Shown here: positions 16,713-26,094 of the stretch, in pieces
How the letters are laid out: the number at the start of each line of letters is the position of its first letter
How positions within the stretch are numbered: position 1 is the first letter of the stretch
Source of the DNA: Desulfomarina profundi
GTDB lineage: Bacteria > Desulfobacterota > Desulfobulbia > Desulfobulbales > Desulfocapsaceae
Reading direction: 5' to 3'
NCBI RefSeq assembly: GCF_019703855.1
Contig: NZ_AP024086.1
Location: 2,376,501 to 2,440,500, forward strand
Length of the DNA stretch: 64,000 nt
Position numbers and translations under genes: made by a program
Notes under the pieces: model-generated
Databases searched by the model: none
Seen by the model: the letters and a program-made list of their open reading frames with translations, nothing else
What the model was told of the DNA's origin: nothing

Positions 16713-18611
16713 ATGTTTAATAATCTGACAGTACTGACTTTTGTGATAATGCTTATAGGTTGCGGGAATGTGGAAAATGCAATCTCAGGCACCTTGGAAC
16801 AGACAATCTATTTTGGTGGTGATATTATCACCATGGAAGGAGATAAGCCAACCTATGTGGAAGCGGTCATCGAACGGGACGGGAAAATCATCTACGCCGG
16901 TCCCAAGTCATCTGCGGTAAATAATTTTGCCGGCAAAACCATTGATGTGGATCTGCAGGGAAAAACAATGATGCCCGGATTTATTGAGCCACATGCCCAT
17001 CCGGTCTCCATCGGCGCTTTCATTCTGGCCAACGATATTGTCGCACCTCATGAATGGCGCATGCCGCATAAAACCTATCCTGGAGTAAGCGGTAGGAAAA
17101 ATTACCTGAAAGCTATAAAAGCTATTATCGATTCCAAAAAAGATCAAACTGAAACCGTTCTCATCTGGGGCTATCATAAATCGTGGCATGGGCAACTGAC
17201 ATTGAAAGATCTGGACAAGGTTACCGGTGAGGTGCCAACAATCATCTGGCAGCGTTCAACCCACGAAATATATCTGAACACTGCCTGCGTTAAAAAATAT
17301 GGCATCAAAAAAGGTGACCTGTCAGCAAAGGATGACAACCAGGCAGACTGGGATAACTATCATTTCTGGGAAAGGGCCTATCAAATGATGAAGGGGACAA
17401 AACTTTCCCCCTTTTTCGGCGATCAGGAAATGCTGAAGCTCGGTATGGACCGTATCTCACAGCTGATGCTACAGAATGGTATCACCGCCATGTGCGAACC
17501 CAGCTTTCCAAATTCCACCTTTGAAGATGAATACGCAGTGTTGCTTGACGGCACCGAAAAGGCCCGGGCCTATACCATTTATCTGATTGCCGGTTTTCCC
17601 GAACAGTTTGTCAAAAAGATCGGCAATGATGCCTATGCCAGGCATATCGCCTTGCTACCGAAAAAATACAATACCAAATATATTAAATTCCTACCCAATC
17701 AGTACAAAACCTTTGGTGACGGCGCCATCTACTCCCTGGCCCTGCAGCTGCGGGAACCTTTCTACAACTGCGTTAACTGTAAATCGGAATGGATCATTCC
17801 CCCGGAACCTGCTCAGAGGATCTTTGATTACTGGTGGGACAAAGGTTATAAAATTCACATCCATATCACAGGTGATCTAGCTTTTGAAAAGTACCTGGAT
17901 TTTACAGAAGGGGCCATGAAACGCAATCCCCGAAATAATCACCGAACCACCTTCCATCATGTTGGCCTTTTCGATAGCGCTCAAGCACAACGAGCCGCAG
18001 ACCTTGGCGTGGAAATATCAGCAAATCCCTATTACCTCTGGGCCCTGGCCGACAAATACAGCAAGACCGGACTTGGACCGGAAAGAGCGGCCAATATGGT
18101 TGCCTTAAAAGAGTTCACCAAACGCGGTGTACCCGTATCCCTGCACTCCGATTTTGCCATGGCCCCTGCCGAACCGCTTTTACTGGCCTGGGTTGCAGCA
18201 AACCGTATCGTAGCCAGCGGCAAGGTGATGAATCCTGATGAGAAAATATCCGTGTATGATGCCATGAAGGGCATTACCATCACTGCAGCCCACACCTTTG
18301 AAATGGAAGATGCTATTGGCTCCATCAAAGAGGGGAAAGAGGCAACTTTCACCCTTCTTGAACAAAATCCCTTTAAAATTGCCCCTGAAAAACTCAAAGA
18401 CATTCCTGTTGTCGGGATCGTCTATAAAGGAAAAATGAAGTTGAACAAGGGAAAAACGCTTGGTGATGATCATGACGACCATGGCTGTATCGGTTCAGCA
18501 GGTTATTCCTGGTGTGAAAAGACACAGACCTGTGAACGTCCCTGGCAACTGGCAAAGGAGAATAATTTTGCCAATACACCGGAGGTCTTTAACACCTTTT
18601 GCAGCAATTAA
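16713..18611 (+). CDS. Amidohydrolase (YtcJ/Amidohydro_3 type) with Cys-rich C-terminal tail
   Basis: A 632-residue metal-dependent hydrolase. It begins with a lipobox-like signal LIGC (Cys17), so it is probably a periplasmic or outer-membrane lipoprotein. The TIM-barrel metal site is visible as PGFIEPHAHP (His94, His96), HIHITGD, FHHVGLFD and the late SLHSDFAMAP. The composite-barrel ends are GGDIITMEGD and the C-terminal GKEATFTLLEQNPF. After the enzyme comes a His/Asp-rich linker and a small Cys-rich module, GCIGSAGYSWCEKTQTCERPW, found as a tail in unrelated secreted proteins. A good ribosome site (GAGGAGG) supports the start. Substrate unknown; family members cut amide or cyclic amide bonds. 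Confidence 0.88.
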   Translation: MFNNLTVLTFVIMLIGCGNVENAISGTLEQTIYFGGDIITMEGDKPTYVEAVIERDGKIIYAGPKSSAVNNFAGKTIDVDLQGKTMMPGFIEPHAHPVSIGAFILANDIVAPHEWRMPHKTYPGVSGRKNYLKAIKAIIDSKKDQTETVLIWGYHKSWHGQLTLKDLDKVTGEVPTIIWQRSTHEIYLNTACVKKYGIKKGDLSAKDDNQADWDNYHFWERAYQMMKGTKLSPFFGDQEMLKLGMDRISQLMLQNGITAMCEPSFPNSTFEDEYAVLLDGTEKARAYTIYLIAGFPEQFVKKIGNDAYARHIALLPKKYNTKYIKFLPNQYKTFGDGAIYSLALQLREPFYNCVNCKSEWIIPPEPAQRIFDYWWDKGYKIHIHITGDLAFEKYLDFTEGAMKRNPRNNHRTTFHHVGLFDSAQAQRAADLGVEISANPYYLWALADKYSKTGLGPERAANMVALKEFTKRGVPVSLHSDFAMAPAEPLLLAWVAANRIVASGKVMNPDEKISVYDAMKGITITAAHTFEMEDAIGSIKEGKEATFTLLEQNPFKIAPEKLKDIPVVGIVYKGKMKLNKGKTLGDDHDDHGCIGSAGYSWCEKTQTCERPWQLAKENNFANTPEVFNTFCSN

Positions 18612-18640
18612 CGAATTTATCCTGAACAAAAGGAGAAAAC

Positions 18641-19747
18641 ATGAAGAATAAAATTGGTTTCAAGTCATTTCTGGCTGGTACAGCCTGCACGATGCTACTG
18701 TTGGGTCAGCCTTTGGCCGATGCCTGCACAGCTCTTCACCTCACGGCAAAAGACGGAGGGGTTGTAGTTGGTCGTACCATGGAATTTGGCCTTGATACTA
18801 AGTCAGATGCTGTGGTGGTCCCAGCCGGAACCAGGTTAACAAGTTCACTACCTGACAAATCAAAGGGAATACATTACACGACCAAATACGGGATTGTTGG
18901 GCTCAATTTTATGGAAAAACATATGGTTGTTGACGGCATGAATGAAAAGGGAATGTATGTTGGAGCATTGTACCTCCCTGGCTATGCCAGCTACCAGAAA
19001 GAAACTCCTGAAAATGCCGCAAAGTCCATGACTCCTGAGGATTATGTTGCATGGCTGCTCGGAAACTTTTCCACAGTCGCAGAGGTAAAGGAAAATTACA
19101 ACAAGGTTCTATTGGTAGAGAATCCACAAAAGGAAATAGGCGGACAAAGCTTTCCAGGACATTTTCTGATTACTGACAGCAGCGGTGCCTCCATAGTTAT
19201 CGAACCAATTGATAAGACCCTTAAACTCCATAAAAATCCCCTTGGCGTACTAACCAATTCACCGAGCTTTGACTGGCACATGACAAATCTCAGTAACTAT
19301 GCCAATTTATCTGCGGTAAATGTTAAACCGCTGAACTTCTCAAACACTACAATCAGCACTTTCGGTCAGGGTTCAGGCCTGGTCGGTCTCCCCGGAGATT
19401 TCACACCTCCATCACGTTTAGTACGTGCAGTCGCTTTTTCTCAGTCTGCCATTAAACTTCCAACTGCAACAGAAACGGTTCTACAATTGTTCCACGTTAT
19501 GAATGCTTTTGATATACCGTTTGGAAGCATACAGGAAAAGACAAAAGATGCTGTCCACTATGCCTATACTCAGTGGACAACCGTTGCAGACTTGAAGAAC
19601 ATTAAATATGCATATAAAACCTATAGCGATCAATCCATCCATAGTATCGATGTACATAAAGCATTAACCGCAGCAGGGAAAGGGATAAAGATTATCGAGA
19701 TGGACTCAAAGCAACCCATCGAAGATGTATCCACAAAGTTCAAGTAA
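18641..19747 (+). CDS. Linear amide C-N hydrolase, choloylglycine/penicillin-acylase (Ntn) family
   Basis: A 368-residue secreted Ntn hydrolase. The signal peptide ends at LADA and exposes Cys29 as the new N-terminus (CTALHLTAKDG), the catalytic nucleophile of the family. The supporting blocks VVVGRTMEFGLD, GMNEKGMYVGALYLPGY, FLITDSSGASIVIEPI and LTNSPSFDWHMTNL are all present. Relatives hydrolyse conjugated bile salts, N-acyl amino acids or N-acyl homoserine lactones. It sits 29 bases after the amidohydrolase with an AAAGGAGA ribosome site, so both amide hydrolases are likely one transcript and may act on the same periplasmic amide. Confidence 0.92.
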   Translation: MKNKIGFKSFLAGTACTMLLLGQPLADACTALHLTAKDGGVVVGRTMEFGLDTKSDAVVVPAGTRLTSSLPDKSKGIHYTTKYGIVGLNFMEKHMVVDGMNEKGMYVGALYLPGYASYQKETPENAAKSMTPEDYVAWLLGNFSTVAEVKENYNKVLLVENPQKEIGGQSFPGHFLITDSSGASIVIEPIDKTLKLHKNPLGVLTNSPSFDWHMTNLSNYANLSAVNVKPLNFSNTTISTFGQGSGLVGLPGDFTPPSRLVRAVAFSQSAIKLPTATETVLQLFHVMNAFDIPFGSIQEKTKDAVHYAYTQWTTVADLKNIKYAYKTYSDQSIHSIDVHKALTAAGKGIKIIEMDSKQPIEDVSTKFK

Positions 19748-19851
19748 ATATTGCCAAACCGTTCTTTTTCCAAACCTGTACTAACACCGGATTCTGCCAC
19801 TAATGTCCCAGGATGATATTTTTTCGGGCAGCGGCGGCCAGACGGGACTAA

Positions 19852-19958
19852 GCTTGGGTGAACATTGTGTAAATTTTGTTCAATCACTGGTAGTTGGCTC
19901 ATTGTTTGTCTTCTCCGGTTATTCTCAAAATTGGCACAATGTTCATGAGAAATGCGGG
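19852..19958 (+). mobile_element. Small TTAA-type element, copy 2 (left end lost)
   Basis: The right-hand 107 bases of the small repeat: GCTTGGGTGAACATTGTG, then a degenerate middle, then TTGGCACAATGTTCATGAG and the terminal repeat ending in AATGCGGG at 19958. The left half is missing. It has the same orientation as the copy at 16201, so the outer ends of the pair are intact and the inner ends are lost. The 460-base gap here (19748-20210) has no gene. Confidence 0.7.
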
Positions 19959-19983
19959 ATAGCAATTTTATCAGCTGCATTAC

Positions 19984-20012
19984 AAAATTCACAAAACCGT
20001 CACGAATTCAAA
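19984..20012 (+). repeat. Dispersed short repeat (CCTGAATCCGTGACG family)
   Basis: AAATTCACAAAACCGTCACG followed by AATTCA. The same word, preceded like this copy by GCATTAC, occurs at 33056-33085, and related copies are at 31354-31380, 51808-51834 and 61048-61075, all intergenic. Confidence 0.5.
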
Positions 20013-20210
20013 ATACTCTTTTGATCAATATTTCTCCTTCAGTTTTTTTTCTGTTCAAGTCAAAAGTATAATGATAAAGTAAAGTATTGGATTATTAGTG
20101 CTTTATCTTTCTCTCACCTTTTCCGGGAAAAACTGTTTTTAAAACCTGTTTCTTCCCCTTTTCCCGGTAACTTTTTTAAAATTTTTAATTAATTACCTTT
20201 ATTACAGGCT

Positions 20211-21860
20211 TTGGAAAAACAGAAAAAACCGCAACTCGGCACACTCCTCAAAGAACACAATCTGGTCACTGAACAGCAGATTGAATTTTCACTCAGGGAG
20301 CAAAAGGCCACCGGAGAGAGGCTGGGCGAATGCCTGATGAGGCTGGGTGTTCTGACCGACACTGATCTCTCCCGGGTCCTTGCCCAACAGTCCAAACACC
20401 CGTTTATCGACCTCCGGGCATTCACACCGGACCAGAATCTCCTGGTCAAAGTACCATCACGTATTGCCAAGCAGTTTTCCTTTCTCCCTCTTTTTGAAGA
20501 TGAAACAACCCTGCACATTGCAGTAGCCGATCCTTTTTCCGGGGTAGCTGAAGAACAGGCATACAGGGCGACCGGTAAATTTATCAAAAGTCACGTTGGC
20601 GGAGAAAGTGAGCTGAAGAAACTGATTGAACGGTTCTATTTTCTGCTCGAAAATCCCATCGAAGAAGAAATATCGCTGATAACCGGACGGTTGCGCCGCA
20701 ACAGCAATGCTGATGTCAATGTGGAAAAGCTTGTGGATAATCTCCTGGGTTCAGCAGTCAGTTACAGGGTAACTGATGTTCATATTTCGGCCAGTGACAT
20801 CACCACCAGGGTCATGTTCCGTGTCGATGGAGTATTGCAGCTGGCCCATGTCTTTCCAAAACCATTGCACAATCGCCTGATCACAACTCTCAAGGTTCGG
20901 GCAGGAATGGATATTTCCGAACAGCGAAAACCCCAGGACGGTCGCCTCTCTTTTGAATTTCTCGGCGAAAGTTTTGATGTACGTATTTCCACAGTCCGCA
21001 CAAATTTCGGTGAAAACATGGTCATGCGGCTTCTCGCCTCCCGAGGCAGTTCCGCGTTCAGTATACGGGATCTTGGTTTTGAAACGGACAAGGTCCGGAA
21101 AATAGAAAAACTCTTTGGTCACCCCTACGGCATGGTTCTGGTGACAGGCCCCACCGGCAGCGGTAAAACAACTACCCTGTATGCTGCTCTGCGGGGCCAG
21201 GACGCCATAGGGAAAAATATTCTCACAGTTGAAGACCCCATTGAATATGAATTGCTGATGGTCCGTCAGACACAGGTCAATGAAAAGGCCGGCTACACCT
21301 TTTCCTCAGCCATCAGAACCTTTCTCCGCCAGGACCCGGATGTCATGCTGGTGGGAGAAATAAGAGATGAGGAAACAGCTATACTCGGTATCCGGGCTGC
21401 CCTGACCGGCCACCTGGTCCTCTCCACCCTGCATACTAATACCGCGATCGGCGCTCTTGCCAGACTCAAGGATCTCGGGATTTCTCCGTACCTGCTTTCC
21501 ACCTCCCTGGTGGGAGTCATGGCCCAGCGACTGGTCCGAAAACTCTGCCCGGACTGTAGAATAGAAAAACAATATGATGAGCATCTTCTTAAAGCTTACG
21601 ATCTGCCGGCAGACCATGTCTATTACACGGCAGGAAGCTGTGCACTCTGCAAGGGCAGTGGATTCCTCGGTCGGGAGTGTGTGTCAGAAATCCTGGAACT
21701 CAGCGATCCGATTCTGCGCTTGATAGCAGAAGATGCTCCACTTGGAAAGATACGTGATCAGGCGGGAAAAGAAGGTTTTACAGATCTCATGCATTCGGCC
21801 CGACAAAAGGTGATGGCAGGTGTTACAAGCCTAGAAGAACTGCAGAGGGTGATGGGATAA
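20211..21860 (+). CDS. Type IV pilus/MSHA assembly ATPase (MshE/GspE-like)
   Basis: A 549-residue secretion ATPase. It has an N-terminal T2SSE_N domain (about residues 1-140), then the CTE and RecA-like core: Walker A GPTGSGKTT, Asp box EDPIEY, Walker B DVMLVGEIRDEETA, and His box ALTGHLVLSTLHTN. A tetracysteine zinc motif CPDC/CALC follows. It should power pilin polymerisation at the inner membrane. The start is TTG 20211; no upstream ATG is in frame after the last stop. It is the first gene of a tightly packed pilus operon and its stop overlaps the next start (TAATG). Confidence 0.95.
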   Translation: MEKQKKPQLGTLLKEHNLVTEQQIEFSLREQKATGERLGECLMRLGVLTDTDLSRVLAQQSKHPFIDLRAFTPDQNLLVKVPSRIAKQFSFLPLFEDETTLHIAVADPFSGVAEEQAYRATGKFIKSHVGGESELKKLIERFYFLLENPIEEEISLITGRLRRNSNADVNVEKLVDNLLGSAVSYRVTDVHISASDITTRVMFRVDGVLQLAHVFPKPLHNRLITTLKVRAGMDISEQRKPQDGRLSFEFLGESFDVRISTVRTNFGENMVMRLLASRGSSAFSIRDLGFETDKVRKIEKLFGHPYGMVLVTGPTGSGKTTTLYAALRGQDAIGKNILTVEDPIEYELLMVRQTQVNEKAGYTFSSAIRTFLRQDPDVMLVGEIRDEETAILGIRAALTGHLVLSTLHTNTAIGALARLKDLGISPYLLSTSLVGVMAQRLVRKLCPDCRIEKQYDEHLLKAYDLPADHVYYTAGSCALCKGSGFLGRECVSEILELSDPILRLIAEDAPLGKIRDQAGKEGFTDLMHSARQKVMAGVTSLEELQRVMG

Positions 21861-23062
21861 TGGCATATTATCACTACACAGCCATGAACCAAACCGGAGA
21901 CCTGCTCAAGGCCGAAGGTGAATTTGCAACGGTTGTTGACCTTTTCGACCAGCTGCAGAAGGACGGTCTGGACCTTATCCAATATCGTAAAAATATTTTT
22001 GGCAGAGGCTTTCTATCCAGCAGTCGTATGACACGGCTGCAGCTCGCTGAATTTTTCAGGAACCTGGCCCTGCTCCTGAAAGGAGGAGTTCCCTTGCGTG
22101 ACGCCCTGCAGGACCTGATCAGTGGTCCGGGTCAACCTGTCATACGACGGGTTTTCAGCAGGGTTATAAAACGATTGGAAGAAGGAATTCTATTTTCAAA
22201 AGCCCTTGAAGCTGAAAAACGTCATATTCCCAAAATCCTCCTGCCTCTTGTTGCCATCGGGGAAGAAACGGGAGAGATGGACAGAACCCTGCTCAATGCA
22301 GCACAACACCTTGAAAAGGTGCATGAAATCATTTCCTCCACGCGCAGAGCCCTGACCTATCCCGCCTTTGTCCTCTTTGCCATGCTGGGAGCTCTGACCT
22401 TCTGGATGGTCTACGTCCTTCCCCAGCTTCTTGAGCTGTTCACCTCCATGGGCATGAAAGAACTCCCCCTGGCAACCCGGGTATTGATTGGATCCGTGAA
22501 TATTTTCAACTCATGGTGGCCCGTTATTCCCGGCTTCTTTTTCCTGCTGTTTCTTGTTTTCCTGGCCAGTCGCAAAAACCGGAAACTTCACTACATATGG
22601 GATAATTTCTGGAGTTATTTCCCCCTGATTGGTGTTATTTTCAGATCGTCCCAGCTTGCCTTCTTCTTTGAATACTCTTCACTGCTCACCTCGGGTGGAA
22701 TCCATATTATCCGCACCCTGGAACTGATGGAGGAATCAGTCAGGCACCAGGTACTGAAGGAAGGCATTCATAATATTAAAAAAGAAATAATTGCAGGTGA
22801 TTCCATGTCGGAATCCATCTCAAAACTGAAATTTTTTGAACCCTTTGTGCTACGTATGGTCAAGGTCGGTGAACAGACAGGTAATATGCCGGAACAATTC
22901 CTGATACTTGCTGACTATTACATGAAAAAGGTCAACAATCTGGTTGAAATGATGTCCAAGACCTTGGAGCCACTCATTATCACTATTGCCGGTCTTGTCT
23001 TTCTCGTCATTATCCTCGGTCTTCTCGGCCCCATATACGATCTGATTACCACTATCCAATAA
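21860..23062 (+). CDS. Type IV pilus inner-membrane platform protein (MshG/PilC/GspF-like)
   Basis: A 400-residue platform protein with two T2SSF domains (about 65-190 and 270-390), each with the family pattern: FFRNLALLLKGGVPLRDALQDL and FFEYSSLLTSGGIHIIRTLEL, plus IGEETGEMD and VGEQTGNMPEQF. Three membrane helices (about 170, 215 and 375) are visible. It bridges the assembly ATPase to the pilus. The start overlaps the stop of the ATPase gene by one base. All features are intact. Confidence 0.95.
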   Translation: MAYYHYTAMNQTGDLLKAEGEFATVVDLFDQLQKDGLDLIQYRKNIFGRGFLSSSRMTRLQLAEFFRNLALLLKGGVPLRDALQDLISGPGQPVIRRVFSRVIKRLEEGILFSKALEAEKRHIPKILLPLVAIGEETGEMDRTLLNAAQHLEKVHEIISSTRRALTYPAFVLFAMLGALTFWMVYVLPQLLELFTSMGMKELPLATRVLIGSVNIFNSWWPVIPGFFFLLFLVFLASRKNRKLHYIWDNFWSYFPLIGVIFRSSQLAFFFEYSSLLTSGGIHIIRTLELMEESVRHQVLKEGIHNIKKEIIAGDSMSESISKLKFFEPFVLRMVKVGEQTGNMPEQFLILADYYMKKVNNLVEMMSKTLEPLIITIAGLVFLVIILGLLGPIYDLITTIQ

Positions 23063-23063
23063 T

Positions 23064-24148
23064 ATGGAAAATAAAACACCTCAATATCTCAGCTGTTATA
23101 ACCTGCACAAGGCCCCTTTCGGACTCTCTCCCGATCCCGATTTCTTTTTTCCGGCCCCCCACACCTGGCTGCCCGTGAAACATTGAAACATACCCTGCAG
23201 AGAGGGGAAGGTTTTATGGTGTTGATTGGAGAAGCCGGAACAGGAAAAACCCTGCTTGTCCGCATTATCCTGAAAGAAATGGACAGGAACAAGGTTCCTG
23301 CCGTCCTGCTCAGTCCGACCGTAAACCCGCAGGGACTTCTGCGCATTATCCTGACAGAACTGGGTGAAAAAACGAGCCGGGAAAATGACATGGCTTCGCT
23401 TCTCATGTGCTTTCAAAAAACCCTGCTGAACATGGCCCACAACAAAAAGGAACTGCTCATTATCGTCGATGAGGCCCAGAACCTGCCGATTGAAAGCCTT
23501 GAACAACTGAGAATGCTTTCAAATATTGAAACAAGCGATAGAAAGCTCATGCAAATTCTACTGGTCGGCCAGCCCGGTCTCGCAGAAAAACTCCAGGATC
23601 CCCTGCTGGGCCAACTCAATCAGCGCATTGTGATCAGCGAGAACCTGCGCCCCCTGAACAGGAAGGAAACTATTGATTACATCAACTTCCGACTGGCCCA
23701 GGCAGGGCAGGGAGGACTGCCTATCAGCCGCAGTGCCGGCAGGCTTCTCTTTAAAAACAGCCGGGGGATTCCTCGACTGATCAACAGGTTAATGGACAGG
23801 ACCCTCCTGTTTGGCTGCGCCGATTCTTCCGTGAAGCTGACTGTCGGACATGTTAAAAAGGCCCTGGAAACCCTGCCGAAAACAGGCCGAAAAATGAATT
23901 ATCTGCCGAAAAACAAGCTCCTTTATCTGGCCACTGCCGCCTGTTTTGCTGCAATTTTTTTTATTCATTATTCCAATATACTTCAACCGGAAACCAGTAT
24001 AAAAAATCAGATAACCAACCTTCACACGGTCAATAACACTGTGAAAAAAATTGAAAACGAGGACGGATACCGTAAAATTACCATTCATGATGTCGTTATT
24101 CGCCAACAGGAACCAGAAACGAAGACAGCACAATCAATCCGGTATTGA
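23064..24148 (+). CDS. ExeA/MshM-like AAA ATPase, frameshifted near its 5' end
   Basis: Reading starts at ATG 23064 (two bases after the platform gene) with YNLHKAPFGLSPDPDFFF, the usual ExeA-family opening. The frame breaks at T6 (23145-23150); one extra T gives an uninterrupted join to the main frame through SGPPHLAARETLKHT. The remainder has Walker A GEAGTGKTLL, Walker B LLIIVDEAQNL, sensor-type ILLVGQPGL, the ExeA arginine-finger region and a C-terminal membrane helix (about 285-302) with a short periplasmic tail. Repaired length is 361 residues. MshM/ExeA proteins help secretin or pilus assembly in the envelope. The frameshift is probably a sequence error. Confidence 0.85.
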
Positions 24149-24151
24149 AAT

Positions 24152-25621
24152 ATGGCACTGACACATTTAGCACTCTCTACAGGCCAGGGTAAATACCTCT
24201 GTACCGACGTCCGAAAAAAGAGCTCTCAATATATCTGTGCACCGGTAAGAGAGATTGAAGAATTCAAACCGTCAGAATTCAAAAAACCACTGCTTCTTGC
24301 ATTTGCATCCAGCAAGGCACTGGTTCTAATGGAGAATTTTCCCCCTCTGGCACACAAGCTTCTGTTGATGCATGTGGAAAGACAATTGGAAAACCGGGCA
24401 CTCATGGATGAGGGTGTCAAAAGTGCAATTACCTATAAAATTGTCGATACAAAAACGGAAAAAAAACTGCACAGCCTCGTGGTCCTCCCTGAAAACGATG
24501 TCTGGCCCGTGATAGAAAATCTCGCTCGACAACACATCTTCATCCATACCGCCACCCCTTCAATTGCCGCTCTGGGAGCATTGACCGCCCGATTTACCCC
24601 GGAACCTCTCATTGTCATCATGGCCCGGGAAAACAGCAGTGAACTGACTGCCTTCAGAAACGGCATCCCCCTGTACATGCAACCTTTTCCCATGACAGGC
24701 CCTGGCGAATTTGACGTTACCATGATAAATCATGCTATTTCAGTCTGCAGCCACGCCCTTTTTCGCGATTTCCAGATTGAAAAGGTACAACTCCTCCTCA
24801 TGGGTGAAAGGAGAAACAGTATAGATATATCAGAAACAGGACTCGACTGCCTGGAACCTGAATGGAAATCCCTGCCGATCACCGCAAACATACAGTCGAT
24901 CTGCAACTGGCCCGAACTGTATGGAACTCTTTTTGCCAGACGGGATTACAGTTATCTCCCCCCTGAATATTTTTTCTCACATAAAATCAAGAAGGTAAAC
25001 AATTGGCTTGCAGCAGCCTGTACCCTGGCCGCCATCAGTCTGTCAACTCTTGCCTGGAACGCGTATCAACAGAATATTTCCCTGGAACAACAACTGACAA
25101 AACAGCAGATCGAGCTGAACGGGCGTATTGGAACCCTTCAGAAAAATCTGCCAGCTTCGGACAGTCTGGAACACCTGGAACACTACCTTGATATCCTCGC
25201 CCGGGGAGTCATGGAACCCCGACTTTCAAGACTTTTTGAAACCCTGGTACTGGCGATACCAGAAACTATCCGTATTGAAAAACTGACGGTGAGAAAGGCC
25301 GTGCCAGTACTCCCTTCAAATGCAATTGAAGAACCGACAGAAACGACTCTTCCCCCGCCTGGATACACTCAGCCCGACAGAAAAAAGAGTATAACTGCCG
25401 AACTGGAGACACCGGAAAGTAACCAGGAGAAATCTATGGTTATGGATATCACTTTTACCACTGAAGGAACTTATCGGAATGTGCGTGCCGGTTTTGAGAA
25501 AACAGTTACGAATCTTTCCGAATCATTTGATTTGAAAAATATTGAATGGGGATACAGGGAATCTGAGAAAAACGGCTACCTTAAAGGACAACTCTGGGTA
25601 CAAAAGGAGGGAACATATTGA
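24152..25621 (+). CDS. Pilus assembly protein, PilM/PilN-like (MshI/GspL-like)
   Basis: A 489-residue protein with a cytoplasmic N-terminal half of about 285 residues in the position of an actin-like PilM/GspL domain, one membrane helix (about 290-306, LAAACTLAAISLSTLAW), and a periplasmic coiled coil plus ferredoxin-like domain as in PilN. Assignment rests on architecture and position in the operon; motifs are weak. A proline/threonine-rich insert (about 390-430) sits inside the periplasmic part. It would link the cytoplasmic ATPase platform to the periplasmic PilO/PilP-like partners. Its stop overlaps the next start by four bases. Confidence 0.75.
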   Translation: MALTHLALSTGQGKYLCTDVRKKSSQYICAPVREIEEFKPSEFKKPLLLAFASSKALVLMENFPPLAHKLLLMHVERQLENRALMDEGVKSAITYKIVDTKTEKKLHSLVVLPENDVWPVIENLARQHIFIHTATPSIAALGALTARFTPEPLIVIMARENSSELTAFRNGIPLYMQPFPMTGPGEFDVTMINHAISVCSHALFRDFQIEKVQLLLMGERRNSIDISETGLDCLEPEWKSLPITANIQSICNWPELYGTLFARRDYSYLPPEYFFSHKIKKVNNWLAAACTLAAISLSTLAWNAYQQNISLEQQLTKQQIELNGRIGTLQKNLPASDSLEHLEHYLDILARGVMEPRLSRLFETLVLAIPETIRIEKLTVRKAVPVLPSNAIEEPTETTLPPPGYTQPDRKKSITAELETPESNQEKSMVMDITFTTEGTYRNVRAGFEKTVTNLSESFDLKNIEWGYRESEKNGYLKGQLWVQKEGTY

Positions 25622-26094
25622 AAAGCCTTTTGGATCTTCCGAAAAAAACAACCGTATTCCTGCAACTCATACTTGTACTTTTTTTCAGCTGCAGTCTCTA
25701 TTTTTATCTGCAGGAGGACAACGTATCCATACAGCTTCAACAGCTACAAATTCGCCTGATGGAGAAAGAACACAGAGTCACCCGGACAGAAGCACAATTA
25801 CGTCAATACAAAAATGCCCTCGCTACCCGACCGGATATTTTGAATGTATCGGGAGAGATACAATGGGAGAAAGTGGATTTTTTCTGGAAAAACATTTCGT
25901 TCCGGGAACTGCTTCACCGACTGGACGGGGTCTATGCAAGGGAACGGACATTTACCTTGGAAACATTCACCCTGGAAAAAAGCAAAAAAGACAGGAACAA
26001 TACTGACAGCACTGCCATTTCCAACCTGACTGACAGGCGGGAAGATGAAGTCGGTTTCAAACTCAAAGGTTATTATTTATGTCTCTGCCAATAG
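25618..26094 (+). CDS. Pilus assembly protein, PilO/MshJ-like
   Basis: A 158-residue protein starting at TTG 25618 (ribosome site AGGAGG, 25606-25611). It has a short cytoplasmic end, one membrane helix (about 13-31), a coiled coil (about 35-65) and a small periplasmic domain, the layout of PilO/GspM proteins. Sequence identity alone would not be enough; position between the PilM/N-like and PilP-like genes supports it. It overlaps the next gene by 16 bases. Confidence 0.65.
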   Translation: MKSLLDLPKKTTVFLQLILVLFFSCSLYFYLQEDNVSIQLQQLQIRLMEKEHRVTRTEAQLRQYKNALATRPDILNVSGEIQWEKVDFFWKNISFRELLHRLDGVYARERTFTLETFTLEKSKKDRNNTDSTAISNLTDRREDEVGFKLKGYYLCLCQ

